Shown: positions 53,887 through 63,125 of the stretch, in pieces
Position numbering within the stretch: the stretch's first letter is position 1
Layout of the letters: the number at the start of each line of letters is the position of its first letter
Source: Fibrobacter intestinalis
GTDB taxonomy: Bacteria; Fibrobacterota; Fibrobacteria; Fibrobacterales; Fibrobacteraceae
Assembly (NCBI RefSeq): GCF_900167415.1
Contig: NZ_FUWU01000013.1
Coordinates: 1-64,000, forward strand
DNA length: 64,000 bases
Direction: 5' to 3'
Translations under genes and position numbers: made by a program
The notes under the pieces: generated by a model
Seen by the model: the letters and a program-made list of their open reading frames with translations, nothing else
Told to the model about the DNA's origin: nothing
The model's database searches: none

Positions 53887-54429
53887 ATGGCCATATTGGA
53901 TCTTACCATCTACGGGAATCAGGCTCTGCGCGTCAAGTGCAAACCGGTTTCGCAAGTAACGCCGGAACTCGTCGCTTTGGCGCACGACATGCTCGAAACG
54001 ATGTACGACGCTGGCGGAGTCGGACTTGCCGCTCCTCAAGTCGCCAAAGACATTCGGCTGGTTGTCATCGACCCGGCCAGACCCGACGAAGACGAAAAGC
54101 CCGAACCGCGGATTATTTTCAATCCGGAATGGGGAGAAGAACCCGATTCCGAAAACGTCCCTTACGACGAAGGCTGCCTTTCGGTTCCCGACATTTTCTG
54201 CAACGTCTATCGGCCGGGAAAAATCTGGATCCGCTACATGAACGAAAACGGAGAGACCGTCGAAGAACACAACGTCGAAGGCCTCCTTTGCCGCTGTTTC
54301 CAGCACGAAACGGATCATCTGGACGGAAAACTTTTCGTCGATATGATTTCGACTGCGGACAGGGAACTCAACCGTTCCAAACTGCGCGACATGGCCAAAA
54401 AATCCAAAAAGGCGAACTCTAAAAGATGA
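53887..54429 (+). CDS. def: Peptide deformylase
   Basis: 180 aa. It removes the formyl group from new proteins. The three metal motifs are present: GVGLAAPQ (residues 44-51), EGCLSVP (metal Cys97) and the HExxH in QHETDHLDG (His140, Glu141, His144). It overlaps the next gene by four bases and belongs to the yajC-def-spoIID-like-mtaB operon. Confidence 0.96.
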   Translation: MAILDLTIYGNQALRVKCKPVSQVTPELVALAHDMLETMYDAGGVGLAAPQVAKDIRLVVIDPARPDEDEKPEPRIIFNPEWGEEPDSENVPYDEGCLSVPDIFCNVYRPGKIWIRYMNENGETVEEHNVEGLLCRCFQHETDHLDGKLFVDMISTADRELNRSKLRDMAKKSKKANSKR

Positions 54430-55832
54430 ATCGTTTTTCGCTGCTCTTCCTTGCGGCTGGACTTGTCAGCTGCGCACCTCTGCCACCGCTTGTTACAGAC
54501 CCGCCCCAAGAAGCACAGCCCGCGGAAGAAGCTGCCACAGCCACTCCGCAAAACGATTCCTCTACCGCCACCGAAACGGTCGCCGCAAAAACGGCTCACT
54601 CCGAAGTCGCCGAAGCAGAAAGCCCGGATTCCCTCTCCAAAGAAAACTTTGAACCAATAGCTCCGGCAAGCAACCCCGAAGCATCCCGGCAAAATTACCC
54701 AACTTGGACTCTTCCCGCGGAAGCGCAACGCGATTTTCGAGTAGGCATTCAAGTCGGCGTCTCCAAAGCGGAAATTTCCGGAAGCCATTACACCATCGAA
54801 CTCCACGGAAAAGGCGAAAAGCTTTCCGATCAATCGGGAACGATCAAAATATCCGCCAGCGGCTCCAAAATCGCCGTCAATTCCGAGAAAGCGGACTCGG
54901 TCTGCATCACTCCAGCCGAAAATGCGCACCTGTCCGTGGACGGGCGTGAATACCGAGGAAAAATTCTGGTCATCAACCGATCCAAAAAACTGACCATCAT
55001 CAACATTCTGCCCATCGAAGATTACCTCAAAGGCGTCGTGCCCAATGAAATCGGCAAACTCGATTCCAGCATGTTCGAAGCGCTCAAAGTGCAAGCCGTC
55101 GCCGCCAGAACCTACGCCTACCGCCACTACAATTCCCGCAGTTCTCTCGGCTTTGATGTTTACGCCACCGTGCAGGATCAGGTGTATAACGGCTGCGCAA
55201 ACGAATCCGCCCTCCCCAGCGCGGCCATCGACTCCACAGCGGGAATCGTCCTCACCTTTGAAAACGAACTGATCGAAGCGTATTACCACTCCACTTGCGG
55301 CGGCGCAACGGAAGGCGTGGAAACCTGGGGAATATCCCCCGTCTCCTATTTAAAAAGCCAAATCGACAAGAAAAATGTGGATTCCTCCTGGTGCATTGCC
55401 AGCTCCTATTCTTCTTGGAAAAAAGTTTATAGCGAAAAAGAACTCGTCTCCCTATTCCAAAAAAATTTCAAGGACGCACGCGCCAATGGAAAATCGGGAT
55501 TCAGCAAAATCCAGCAAATCCAAATACGGACCACCCTTCCCGGCGGACGCATCGACACCCTTGAAGTCCTTACCGATAAAGGCATCTTTACCGTCCAAGG
55601 CGACAAAATCCGATTCCTTTTTAAAGAAGGTTCCAAAATTCTCCCCTCTTCCCGCTTTACCATCGAAAAGAACGGCAAGGCGTGGGTTCTTGACGGTTCG
55701 GGTTTTGGACATGGAATCGGCATGTGCCAGATGGGAGCCCGGGCGCGCGCCAAAGCCGGCCAAAGTTTCCAGGAAATTCTGCAAGCCTACTACCCGGGGA
55801 CATCTCTCCAATGCGTTCACAGCGAACAGTAG
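54426..55832 (+). CDS. SpoIID/LytB-domain lipoprotein
   Basis: 468 aa. Lipobox LAAGLVSCA (Cys about residue 16), a Pro/Ala/Glu/Ser-rich linker to about residue 90, then a SpoIID domain: INILPIEDYLKGVVPNEIG, LKVQAVAARTYAYRH, ITEST-like segment YYHSTCGGATEGVETWG, and the end GSGFGHGIGMCQMGARARA. SpoIID in sporulators is a lytic transglycosylase acting on denuded glycan; in Gram-negatives the role is probably cell-wall remodelling. The Glu of VVPNEIG is the likely catalytic acid. Its 3' end overlaps mtaB by 22 bases. Confidence 0.9.
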   Translation: MNRFSLLFLAAGLVSCAPLPPLVTDPPQEAQPAEEAATATPQNDSSTATETVAAKTAHSEVAEAESPDSLSKENFEPIAPASNPEASRQNYPTWTLPAEAQRDFRVGIQVGVSKAEISGSHYTIELHGKGEKLSDQSGTIKISASGSKIAVNSEKADSVCITPAENAHLSVDGREYRGKILVINRSKKLTIINILPIEDYLKGVVPNEIGKLDSSMFEALKVQAVAARTYAYRHYNSRSSLGFDVYATVQDQVYNGCANESALPSAAIDSTAGIVLTFENELIEAYYHSTCGGATEGVETWGISPVSYLKSQIDKKNVDSSWCIASSYSSWKKVYSEKELVSLFQKNFKDARANGKSGFSKIQQIQIRTTLPGGRIDTLEVLTDKGIFTVQGDKIRFLFKEGSKILPSSRFTIEKNGKAWVLDGSGFGHGIGMCQMGARARAKAGQSFQEILQAYYPGTSLQCVHSEQ

Positions 55833-57106
55833 CCATTCTCAGCGAAGGCTGTGCGGCGAACTTTGGGGACGGAGAAAAGATCGGGGAACGCTTCGCCCAA
55901 GAGGGATTCGCCGTCCAATTTGAAATGCCCTCCGCACCTCCCGACGCGATAGTCCTGAACGCCTGCACGGTCAAGGGCATCTCCGGGGCGGTCAAGCTCG
56001 CCAAAAAAATCCGTTCGACATTTCCGGCACCCGTATGGGTTACGGGCTGCGCCACCGAAGACCTGAAAAGGGAACTCGCCCGCCTTTATCCCGACTTCTG
56101 CTTTGGCCCCAAGGATGCGCACAAAAACGAAGACGCCTTCCAGGAATTTCTTTCCAGAGTGGATTCCGCAGCAGGACTCGGCGAAAAGCCGAACGCGACA
56201 CCTTCCTTGTTCTGCCATGCGGGAATCGGGCTGGTGAATATCGAAGAGGGCTGTCTGGATTCTTGCAGCTACTGCTCGACCCATCTGGTGAAAGGCACGC
56301 TGCAAAGCATCCCCGCCGAAAGGATTGTCCGCCGGGTGCAGCGCAAAGTGGAAGACGGCGCCAAGCAGATTTTTTTGACGGGGCAAGACACCAGCTGCTA
56401 CGGATTCGACCTGAAGACGAACCTAGCTGAACTTTTGCAAAAAATACTCGTCCAAGTCCGGGGAGATTACAAAATCCGGGTCGGTATGGGAAATCCGCGT
56501 CACGTGCTGCGCTATCTGGACGCCCTGCAAGAAACTTTTCACGACGACCACCTGTATAAATTTTTACACATTCCCGTTCAAAGCGGAAGCGACCGTATTT
56601 TAAAAGCGATGAACCGCCGCCATTCCGTCGCCGAATATTTTCAAATCGCCGACGCTTTCCGCAAGCATTTTCCCGACATGGTTTTGGGAACGGATATCAT
56701 CGTCGCATTCCCCGGCGAATCGCCCGCCGATTTCCAGGCCAGCGTAGAACTCGTCAAAGCGACCCGTCCATCCATCTGCAATATCACCCGATTTGTTCCG
56801 CGCGAAGGCACACGGGCATACCTCTTGCCGAACGACATTCCCCCTAAAGAGCGCAACACCAGGTCCGCGGAGCTTTCCCGCATTTTTCAGCAGATAGCTC
56901 TCGAAAACAACCAGAGCCTTATCGGGCAAACGGAAACCGTTGTCGTCGAAAAGCCGGGGCAACGAGTAGGAACGACGATTGCTCGCGACCATGCGTATCG
57001 CCCCATCGCGCTGGCCGGGGACTACCCCGTCGGCAAATCGCTAACCGTGAAAATCGTTCGCGCCGAAGCGTTTGCGCTGATAGCGGAACATTGTTATGAC
57101 AGTTGA
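55811..57106 (+). CDS. mtaB: tRNA-t6A37 methylthiotransferase, archaeal/eukaryotic (e-MtaB) type
   Basis: 431 aa from the ATG at 55811. Radical-SAM enzyme that thiomethylates t6A37. The first Fe-S cluster uses Cys14 (SEGCAAN), Cys52 (LNACTVKG) and Cys80 (VTGC); the radical-SAM cluster Cys148, Cys152, Cys155 (GCLDSCSYC). KGTLQSIPAERIV, LTGQDTSCYGFDLKTNL, RVGMGNPR, FLHIPVQSGSD and the TRFVPREGTRA segment match archaeal and CDKAL1-like enzymes better than the bacterial YqeV type. A TRAM domain follows (about residues 370-430). It is the last gene of the yajC operon. Confidence 0.88.
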   Translation: MRSQRTVAILSEGCAANFGDGEKIGERFAQEGFAVQFEMPSAPPDAIVLNACTVKGISGAVKLAKKIRSTFPAPVWVTGCATEDLKRELARLYPDFCFGPKDAHKNEDAFQEFLSRVDSAAGLGEKPNATPSLFCHAGIGLVNIEEGCLDSCSYCSTHLVKGTLQSIPAERIVRRVQRKVEDGAKQIFLTGQDTSCYGFDLKTNLAELLQKILVQVRGDYKIRVGMGNPRHVLRYLDALQETFHDDHLYKFLHIPVQSGSDRILKAMNRRHSVAEYFQIADAFRKHFPDMVLGTDIIVAFPGESPADFQASVELVKATRPSICNITRFVPREGTRAYLLPNDIPPKERNTRSAELSRIFQQIALENNQSLIGQTETVVVEKPGQRVGTTIARDHAYRPIALAGDYPVGKSLTVKIVRAEAFALIAEHCYDS

Positions 57107-57683
57107 TTCTCGTCATTGCGAGCGGCAGCCCCACGTCATTGCGAGCGAAGCGCGGCAATCTGGACGCACACGAAGATTGCTTCACCCTAAAGGGTTCGCA
57201 ATGACGATAATGACCGCCACGCTTCCCGGGATGACGAAAACAACATTGCAAGCGGCAGCCCCACGTCATTGCGAACGTAGTGAAGCAATCCTTTTCTAAA
57301 GCCGTCGTCATTGAATAATGCTTTCGTATAAATCTACCCATTCCGTATTGCTTTTTTCAATCCATTCAATTTTCTTTTGTCGGGAAGCCAGCCTTTAATT
57401 GTTTTTCTCTCTAAATGGCCTTTGTCACATTATAACGTTTTGTAAACCCTTCAAACAATTTGTTTTTATGTTCATAGACTCTGTAAAACAACTCTGAAAT
57501 TCGCGGTTCTCACGGCAAAAAAGATTGCATCGTCGCTTCGCTCCAGCAAAGACGAATGCCCCTTTGGGCAAGTAACGCAAAGCGGCAGGACTCTTGTGAA
57601 AAGCTCTTCCCCCACACGAAGCTCTAAACTCTAAGCTCTTTATCTCCGCGCCTAGAGATAACGAACTCTCCACAATCCCCCTT
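57107..57683. other. Spacer with CATTGCGAG repeats
   Basis: No gene. Four CGTCATTGCGA(G/A)CG copies in both orientations between 57112 and 57310, with GGATTGCTTC/GAAGCAATC arms. The rest to 57600 is plain AT-rich text with one more 'agctctaaactc' stretch (57610-57640). Confidence 0.75.
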
Positions 57684-60600
57684 CTAAAGCTCCACCTTGG
57701 GCAATGCCTTTACGATTTTCACGGTTTCGAGGCTTACGGTGATGATGCGGAGGATCAGGTTGAAAATGTAGGCCGGGTCACCGTGTTCGATGGCCCAGTC
57801 GTTGGGGTCGTTCACGATGCCGCTCGCCTTGTCGGTGGTGACGGCGTAGCGTTCCATGAGCCATTCGATGGCGGATTTGCCGTTGACGACGTATTCGTAG
57901 GCCTCAAGGGGAATGCTTGCGATGGTGAGCTTTTCGTTATAGACGATGCGGGTCTTGTCGTCAACCTTTTTGGCTTTGCCGTTCCTGTCCTTGCCGTCGA
58001 TTTTGGGGAAACGCATTTGGCGAACTTGATACAAAGTTTCGGGAGGCTCGGCGCTGTAGCTTGTGCGGACGTCGGCAACTTTGGATTGGAAGAGCGGGAG
58101 CGATTCGGCGGCGGCGCTGGAGGAGACGACCATGGCGTTGTAGGGTTCGGCGGTTTCGTAGTTCAGGTGGAGCTGAGCAAGCTTTTTGCCGGCGCAGCTG
58201 AATGACCGGAAGTCGCCTGCGCTTTCGACCAGCGGGATGCGGGGGAGCATTTTCTTGAGGTCCGCGCTGAATGCCTCCCGGTATTCTGGGGAATGGAGGA
58301 AACCATAGACGTAATAGAAGATGTCTTCTTTCTTGATTTTGGGGTCGGCGTATTGGCTGCGGGCCTTTTTCAAAATGTAGTCGCTGACGGCATCCTTGCG
58401 GGTGAATTTTTCCGTGGCGGCAAAAAGGCTGGATTCGTCGGTTTCTTCGTAATAGTAGAGGGGGAAAATTTTGCTGTCGCCAACAGAATGATAATCCGCA
58501 AAAGTATTCACCAACAAAGTGGACAACTCTTTAGTGGAACCTTCACAAGAAATGCAAATCACCAGATTTTTACATTCCGATGTAGGGAATAATTGATTCC
58601 ACAACCCTGGAGATTCAATAAAAGGCTTATCGTAATACAAATGTTCCTTGCAATAAGGACGATAGCATCCTTCTACAAATAAATCCGAGTTGAAATTGTG
58701 CGAAACATTTTTTTCGGCATCTCTTTTCAACGCTCTTGTCCAGCTGATATTCGTTGTTGAAAGAGTTAGTTCCGAAATGGAGCCTTCATTCAGTTTTATT
58801 CGTTCGTTGTTATAAAACCGAATCATCTTTTCCATATTTCCACTTACTTTCTCTTTTGAAAATCCATAAACCCAGGCATCTCTTCCTGTTGCTACTCCAA
58901 CGGCATTAATTACAAACCAGCTCTTGCTTTTCTCGTCGAACTTTTTCTCCGGTTCTATCGGCGTCCACTTTCCAAAAGCCTCGTTCCGCTGGTTTATCCA
59001 GTCGCCGTGCGCGTTCGGGTGCAGAACGGTCATCTCCAAATGCGTTACGCTTTCGGCGGCCCGGATTTTTTCGAGCTTCTGTTCGCGGGAAAGGTAGTCG
59101 CCAATGTCGTAATACTTGATGACCGCCTTTTGGATTGCTTCGTCGCCTGCGGCTCCTCGCAATGACGGAACCCGACTTCCGCTCCTCGGAGTGGCGTTTT
59201 CCGCACCCGTCTCTCCGAAACCCGATGTCGCACCCGTCTCTCCGACCCCCGAAACAGCATTCGTCATTGCGAACCCCGAAGGGGTGAAGCAATCTTGACC
59301 GCTTTCGGATTGCTTCGTCGCTACGCTCCTCGCAATGACGGTTTCGTCACCCGCGGCTGCCGGCTTCTTGACGAGGATGGTTATGGCCACCGGGGTTCTC
59401 GTTCCCACGCCAAAGACATTATCCTTTTCTTTTCGGCGTTGTTCGCCACTGGTGCGCGCATTCCCCCGCAGGTTAAAGACGTAGATTTTGGAAAATTCCT
59501 TTTCCAGGCTCTTGCGGAATCCGTCCAATCCGTTGGAATCGATCCAGCTGCCGTTGGTGATGAAGCCTATCACGCCGCCGCTTTTCTTGTCAATCCGGTC
59601 GGTCGCCCAGCGGAAAGCCTTGATGTAGCTGTCGTAAGCAGCCTTGTTCAAATTCGCTTCGCTCGTTTGCACATAATGGCGGTCGATGCGGGAATCCAAA
59701 TCCGGGTATTTCTGGTTTTGCGCGTTGTCGTTGGCGCTCTTCTGCCCCACCGAGTAGGGAGGGTTCCCAATCACCACCTGGATGGGCACTTTCTTCTGTT
59801 CCCGCGCCCGGGGCCCGTTCACCGGGAAAACATCCTCGCCAAAATCCTCCTGTTCCGCGTGTTCGCTGAGTTGGAAACTGTCCGTAAGGCAAATTCCCTT
59901 GAAGGGCGTGTATTCCTCGGCGGCCATGGCGTCGTGGTAGGCGTTCTCGATGTTCACGCTCGCAATGTAATAGGCCAGCAATACGATTTCGTTGGCCTTG
60001 AGTTCTCTCTCAAACTTGCGGGGCAAATCCTTTTTGGCGATGAGTCCGCTCTGGATGAGGCGCGTGATGAAAGTTCCCGTGCCGGTAAACGGGTCGATGA
60101 TGTTCACGTTCTCGTCGGTGAGCTTGCGACCGAATTCCCGCTGCAACACGTCGTTCACGCTGCGGATGATAAAGTCCACGCATTCCACCGGGGTATAGAC
60201 GATTCCCAGCTTCTCCACCGTCTTGGGCAAGGCACTTTTGAAGAACTTGTCGTAAAGCTCGATGATGATTTTCTGCTTGCCCTCGGCACTTTCCACGCCT
60301 TCTGCCCGGAGTTTCACGCTCTGGTAGAATTTTTCCAGGCTCCGTTTGTCCACATCGTCGCTGGCGTCTTCCACCAGGTCGATAATCCGCTGGAGCGCTT
60401 TGGAAACCGGGTTGTTCTGCGAAAAGTCGTAATTTTCAAAAAGTGCTTCGAATACGGGTTTTGTAATCAGGTGCTGGGAAAGCATTTCTATCGCCTGTTC
60501 CGCGTCCACGCCCGGATTCAGGTTCTTTTTAAGTGCTTTCAAGAATCGCTCGAATTCCCTTTTGGGCTTCCCTTCGGTAGCGATGAGTTTCCGAATGCGC

Positions 60601-62837
60601 TCTTCGTGGCGCATGGCGATATCGGCCACGTCCTTCGCCCAGTCTTCCCAATAGCGGCGGCTCCCCACCTTTTCCACCATCTTGGCGTAAATCGCCCCCT
60701 GGAGTTCCTGGAACTTGAGTTCCATCTGCTCCTGGAGTTCCTTCTGCTTCTGGCTGGCTTTCGGGTCCACGTGTTCCACGCCACCGGGATTTTGCCCGTT
60801 GGAAACGCCGATGCGTCCGCCGGTGAGGCCCTGCCCCGGCTTGGCGGTGCAGAACTGGATCTTGTTCACCATGGCGTTGAAGCGGTCGTCGTGGGCGCGG
60901 AGCGCGTTCAGGATTTTCCACACCACTTTAAAACGGTCGTTGTTGTCCAGCACCTTTTCGGCCTTTTCGCCCGAAGGCACGAGAACCGGGATGATGATGT
61001 AGCCGTATTTCTTGCCGGGAGCGGTGCGCATCACACGGCCCACGCTTTGCACCACATCCACTTCGGAATCCCGGGCGCTGAGGAAAAGTACCGCGTCGAG
61101 GCTCGGCACGTCCACCCCTTCGGAAAGGCAGCGGACGTTGTTCAAAATGCGGCATTCGCCCTCTTCGGTCGTCCCCTTGAGCCAGGCGAGGCGTTCTTCG
61201 CGGGCGGAAGAACCCATGCCGCCGTCGATGTGCATCGCCGAAACCCGCACTGTTTCTTTTTGCGCTTCAGGCTTGAGTTTTTCGTAGTAGGATTCTTTCA
61301 TCCTATTGATTAAATCCACAATTTCCTTGGAAACCTTGATGTTCTGGGAAAACGCCACGGCGCGCTTCATGGGGAGCGGGTCGGTTTCTTTCAGCTGGTG
61401 GTCGTCCACCAGCGTGATTTTCGAAAGGGCGTTAAAGCAGCCTACGAGTTTCGCTTCGTCGTCCGAGAGCATTTCGCCGGAGTCCGTAGCAAGGGACTGT
61501 TGCAGACTTTCGCTCATGGCCATGGGGTCAATGGTCAGCACAAGCACCTTGTAATCGGAAAGGAGCTGCTTTTCCACGGCCTCGCCGAAACCGATGCGAT
61601 ACATTTCTTCGCCGTATTTGGAAACGTCGTCCATGGAGCAGATTTCGATGCTGTTTTCTTCGGCTTTCTTTTTGCTGCTCTCGCTGTAAAGGCGTGGTGT
61701 CGCCGTCATGTAAATGCGCTTTTTCGCCTGGAGGAATTTGTCGTCGTGGACTTTGACAAAGTTGGATTCGTCCTTCCCGGCAAGGGTCACGCCGGTGGTG
61801 CGATGCGCCTCGTCGCAAACAATCAAATCGAATTCGAAATCCTTGATTTGCTTTTGAGCTTTGGAAATCACCTCGATGGACTGGTAGGTGGAAAACACGA
61901 CCGTCATGCCGCCCTTTGGGCCGCTTTTCTGCCGAGCATATTCCAGTTGCTTCACAATGGAACTCACGTCCGTAGAGGCGGGGAGCGCTAAGTCTGTGAC
62001 GCTGTAGCCGTCGCCTTCTTCGTCGTTTTTCCGCACGGCTTTGGAAACGCTGGAATCCGAACAGATGCAAATCGGGTGGATGGGTTCCTGGGCATCCGCC
62101 GTCCATTCACGGAGGGTCTGCCCCAAAAGGGCAATCGACGGCACAAGGAAAAGAATCGTTCCCCGGCTCTGGGTCTCGTTTTCGGCGATACATAGGGCTG
62201 TGTAGGTCTTGCCCGTGCCACAGGCCATGACGAGCTTTCCGCGATCGTGGGCGGCTTCCTGAAAATATTCGTGAACTTTCTGGATGGCTTCCTTTTGGTG
62301 GTCCCGCGGGGATTTCTTCTTCTGCTGCGCCTTTTCGCCGACGGCTCCCTTGTCCAGCTTTTCCCAATCCACTTTGGCGTTTTCGAGTTCGAGGAGTCCC
62401 ACCCGGTGGAATTCCGGGTCCTGATTTTCGAGGGAGTTGAGTGCTTCGCTGTTAAAGCCCAACTCAGTGGTGTCTAGCCACAGGCGGAACGCGAAACGGA
62501 CCTTTTTGCCTTCGCGGTCCTGGAACGTCTTTCCCGATGTGGAAAGGAAGGTATCCACCGCGGGCTTGTCGATTTTCGTGTCGGCTTTATAGCATTTACA
62601 TTGAATAGCCCAGAAGTCGCCTCCGCTGGTTTCCGCCACCAGGTCGATACCCACGTCCTTGCCGCCGAACTGGTCCTTGGCGAAAAAGTCGTTCCACAGC
62701 CAGACATTTTCGAGCGTCCCTGCATACGTCGGGTCCGTTTTCAGGTAACGGAGCATTAAAAGTTCGAACTTGTTGCCCTTGTCGCGTTCGGAGAAGCTTT
62801 CCGTGCGGTATTTGTCGAGAATTTGGGAGAAATCCAT
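57684..62837 (-). CDS. Single-chain type ISP restriction-modification enzyme
   Basis: 1717 aa from the ATG at 62837 with AAAGGA upstream; an ATG 45 codons earlier is weak. It combines an N-terminal Mrr-like PD-(D/E)xK nuclease (GGKDVGIDLVAETSGGDFWAIQCKCY), an SF2 helicase/translocase (MACGTGKT near residue 204, DEAHRTT near 340), an N6-adenine methyltransferase (DPFTGTGTFITRL near 910, NPPYSVGQ near 1022) and a C-terminal target-recognition part. Such enzymes methylate one strand and translocate before cutting. Inside the reading frame near 59.13-59.35 kb are about 70 codons made of dispersed repeats (protein text VIARSVATKQS, ending before IKYYDIG). The frame is intact. Confidence 0.93.
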   Translation of the reverse strand: MDFSQILDKYRTESFSERDKGNKFELLMLRYLKTDPTYAGTLENVWLWNDFFAKDQFGGKDVGIDLVAETSGGDFWAIQCKCYKADTKIDKPAVDTFLSTSGKTFQDREGKKVRFAFRLWLDTTELGFNSEALNSLENQDPEFHRVGLLELENAKVDWEKLDKGAVGEKAQQKKKSPRDHQKEAIQKVHEYFQEAAHDRGKLVMACGTGKTYTALCIAENETQSRGTILFLVPSIALLGQTLREWTADAQEPIHPICICSDSSVSKAVRKNDEEGDGYSVTDLALPASTDVSSIVKQLEYARQKSGPKGGMTVVFSTYQSIEVISKAQKQIKDFEFDLIVCDEAHRTTGVTLAGKDESNFVKVHDDKFLQAKKRIYMTATPRLYSESSKKKAEENSIEICSMDDVSKYGEEMYRIGFGEAVEKQLLSDYKVLVLTIDPMAMSESLQQSLATDSGEMLSDDEAKLVGCFNALSKITLVDDHQLKETDPLPMKRAVAFSQNIKVSKEIVDLINRMKESYYEKLKPEAQKETVRVSAMHIDGGMGSSAREERLAWLKGTTEEGECRILNNVRCLSEGVDVPSLDAVLFLSARDSEVDVVQSVGRVMRTAPGKKYGYIIIPVLVPSGEKAEKVLDNNDRFKVVWKILNALRAHDDRFNAMVNKIQFCTAKPGQGLTGGRIGVSNGQNPGGVEHVDPKASQKQKELQEQMELKFQELQGAIYAKMVEKVGSRRYWEDWAKDVADIAMRHEERIRKLIATEGKPKREFERFLKALKKNLNPGVDAEQAIEMLSQHLITKPVFEALFENYDFSQNNPVSKALQRIIDLVEDASDDVDKRSLEKFYQSVKLRAEGVESAEGKQKIIIELYDKFFKSALPKTVEKLGIVYTPVECVDFIIRSVNDVLQREFGRKLTDENVNIIDPFTGTGTFITRLIQSGLIAKKDLPRKFERELKANEIVLLAYYIASVNIENAYHDAMAAEEYTPFKGICLTDSFQLSEHAEQEDFGEDVFPVNGPRAREQKKVPIQVVIGNPPYSVGQKSANDNAQNQKYPDLDSRIDRHYVQTSEANLNKAAYDSYIKAFRWATDRIDKKSGGVIGFITNGSWIDSNGLDGFRKSLEKEFSKIYVFNLRGNARTSGEQRRKEKDNVFGVGTRTPVAITILVKKPAAAGDETVIARSVATKQSESGQDCFTPSGFAMTNAVSGVGETGATSGFGETGAENATPRSGSRVPSLRGAAGDEAIQKAVIKYYDIGDYLSREQKLEKIRAAESVTHLEMTVLHPNAHGDWINQRNEAFGKWTPIEPEKKFDEKSKSWFVINAVGVATGRDAWVYGFSKEKVSGNMEKMIRFYNNERIKLNEGSISELTLSTTNISWTRALKRDAEKNVSHNFNSDLFVEGCYRPYCKEHLYYDKPFIESPGLWNQLFPTSECKNLVICISCEGSTKELSTLLVNTFADYHSVGDSKIFPLYYYEETDESSLFAATEKFTRKDAVSDYILKKARSQYADPKIKKEDIFYYVYGFLHSPEYREAFSADLKKMLPRIPLVESAGDFRSFSCAGKKLAQLHLNYETAEPYNAMVVSSSAAAESLPLFQSKVADVRTSYSAEPPETLYQVRQMRFPKIDGKDRNGKAKKVDDKTRIVYNEKLTIASIPLEAYEYVVNGKSAIEWLMERYAVTTDKASGIVNDPNDWAIEHGDPAYIFNLILRIITVSLETVKIVKALPKVEL
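59132..59340. repeat. Three CATTGCGAG repeats inside the restriction gene
   Basis: GGATTGCTTCGTCGCCTG..CTCGCAATGACG at 59132-59166 and again at 59307-59340; the opposite orientation CGTCATTGCGAACCCCGAAG..GAAGCAATCTTG at 59263-59298. They are separated by a short GGAGAC/GTCTCC-containing tandem (CACCCGTCTCTCCGA twice). Confidence 0.85.
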
Positions 62838-62887
62838 CGTCGTTCCTTTTGCAAGACACCCCTTCCCAGGGATTTTTATGTTACCCT

Positions 62888-62895
62888 CAAATATA
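62888..62895 (-). promoter_or_regulatory. -7 element TATATTTG of the type ISP gene
   Basis: On the minus strand TATATTTG lies about 51 bases before the ATG at 62837. No TTG is seen at the expected -33 spacing (TTTCG instead). Confidence 0.4.
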
Positions 62896-63076
62896 ATTTT
62901 AAAAGCGGATGGAACGAAAACTTGACGGGAATGGCTTTTCCCCAAAAAATCCGACATTCCTTTCCCGCGCAAAAGTGCAGCGCAAAGCGGCGGGACGCCG
63001 CTTCCCCTGTACCGCCAATACGAACAGGCAGTTTATGCCCGGAGACGGTCGGGAGACCGTCCCTCCTTGCCCCCAA

Positions 63077-63102
63077 CAAAAAAATCCCGGCGGACCGGGA
63101 TT
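63077..63102 (-). terminator. Rho-independent terminator of the DUF6261 gene
   Basis: On the minus strand AATCCCGG-TCCG-CCGGGATT is followed by TTTTTT. It starts about 24 bases after the stop at 63126. Confidence 0.8.
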
Positions 63103-63125
63103 CCGTGAATAGAGGCGGGTTCGGG

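Noticed and set aside
57425-57673. 82-residue protein on the minus strand near the type ISP gene
   Set aside because: AT-rich spacer text with part of a repeat. No domain and no ribosome site.
59295-61313. 672-codon open frame on the plus strand opposite the type ISP gene
   Set aside because: It is the complement of a long GC-rich gene. The product (HRVGRVPNHHLDGHFLLFPRP and similar) has no domain, and the opposite strand carries clear nuclease, helicase and methyltransferase motifs.
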